A stretch of DNA of 13,525 bases from positions 1-13,525 of the forward strand of contig JAKSDN010001093.1 of assembly GCA_022360075.1 (NCBI GenBank), given 5' to 3'. Below, one piece after another: positions 13,447 through 13,525 of the stretch. The stretch is from Kiloniellales bacterium (GTDB lineage: Bacteria; Pseudomonadota; Alphaproteobacteria; Kiloniellales; JAKSDN01). Both the position numbers and the translations under genes were made by a program. The stretch's first letter is position 1; each line of letters opens with the position of its first letter. The notes beneath the pieces were generated by a model. It saw nothing but the letters and a program-made list of their open reading frames with translations. It ran no database searches and had not been told where the DNA came from.

Positions 13447-13525
13447 TTCGAGACGCCCCTTTGGGGCTCCTCAGCATGAGGATAGGCCTTTGATGGCATT
13501 AAGATTGGTCCTCATGCTGAGGAGC
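13447..13525. repeat. Inverted pair of 'CCTCAGCATGAGG' palindromic repeats, running off the window
   Basis: The unit at 13447-13482 has a CTTCGAGAC end, a GCCCC-TTT-GGGGC hairpin and then GCTCCTCAGCATGAGGA (13466-13482). The last 17 bases return in exact inverted form at 13509-13525, the window edge, so the second unit is truncated by the window. This repeat type is very common in rhizobia and relatives (recalled). It differs from the GGGCTTGACCCG family but shares the CCTCAT/ATGAGG ends of the element at 5396-5487. Confidence 0.8.

Noticed and set aside
13447..13525. Possible CRISPR or terminal inverted repeat of an insertion sequence
   Set aside because: Only two units, in inverted orientation, with internal palindromes and no regular spacers; no transposase frame is present, so a dispersed palindromic repeat is the simpler reading.

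Overview
The window looks like chromosomal DNA from a GC-rich alphaproteobacterium, probably a Rhodospirillales-type relative. The evidence is strong G/C preference at third codon positions, a two-domain citramalate synthase followed by a TrmJ-type tRNA methyltransferase and a stand-alone rpsD (an arrangement I recall from alphaproteobacteria), and dispersed palindromic repeats of the 'GGGCTTGACCCG' and 'CCTCATGCTGAGG' types common in that class. I see no rRNA, tRNA, CRISPR array, phage gene or transposase gene.

Left part (1-5700), mostly housekeeping. A LysE/RhtB exporter (minus strand) is divergent from cimA, the isoleucine-pathway citramalate synthase. The stop codon of cimA lies inside a palindromic repeat. 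Then come trmJ (plus), a convergent EamA/DMT permease (minus), and rpsD (plus). rpsD has a clear sigma-70 promoter and a leader of about 120 nt containing a stable hairpin. After rpsD lie a second kind of palindromic repeat and a 43-codon membrane micro-ORF with a near-perfect Shine-Dalgarno sequence, ended by an 11-bp perfect hairpin.

Middle part (5800-9110), mainly minus strand. A secreted di-heme cytochrome c peroxidase has a gene-free stretch of about 420 bp upstream that carries an Irr/ICE-like palindrome. A VOC (glyoxalase-fold) protein, a 32-codon micro-ORF on the plus strand and an MFS transporter follow. The MFS start codon overlaps the stop of a 5-codon mini-ORF that has the only good ribosome binding site.

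Right part (9385-13148) is the most unusual region. Two adjacent plus-strand genes share one core: a FlgO/TolB-N-like 'AVLPFENL' domain, a TPR region and a terminal GLRKAGLG motif. Their N-terminal input modules differ. The first carries a compact basic domain that may bind DNA. The second carries a class III nucleotide cyclase domain whose catalytic residues are largely lost. The second gene is bracketed by two inverted copies of a ~100-bp double-hairpin repeat. This is a plausible signalling pair that diversified by swapping input domains. Its ligand and output cannot be read from the sequence. The window ends in yet another repeat pair.
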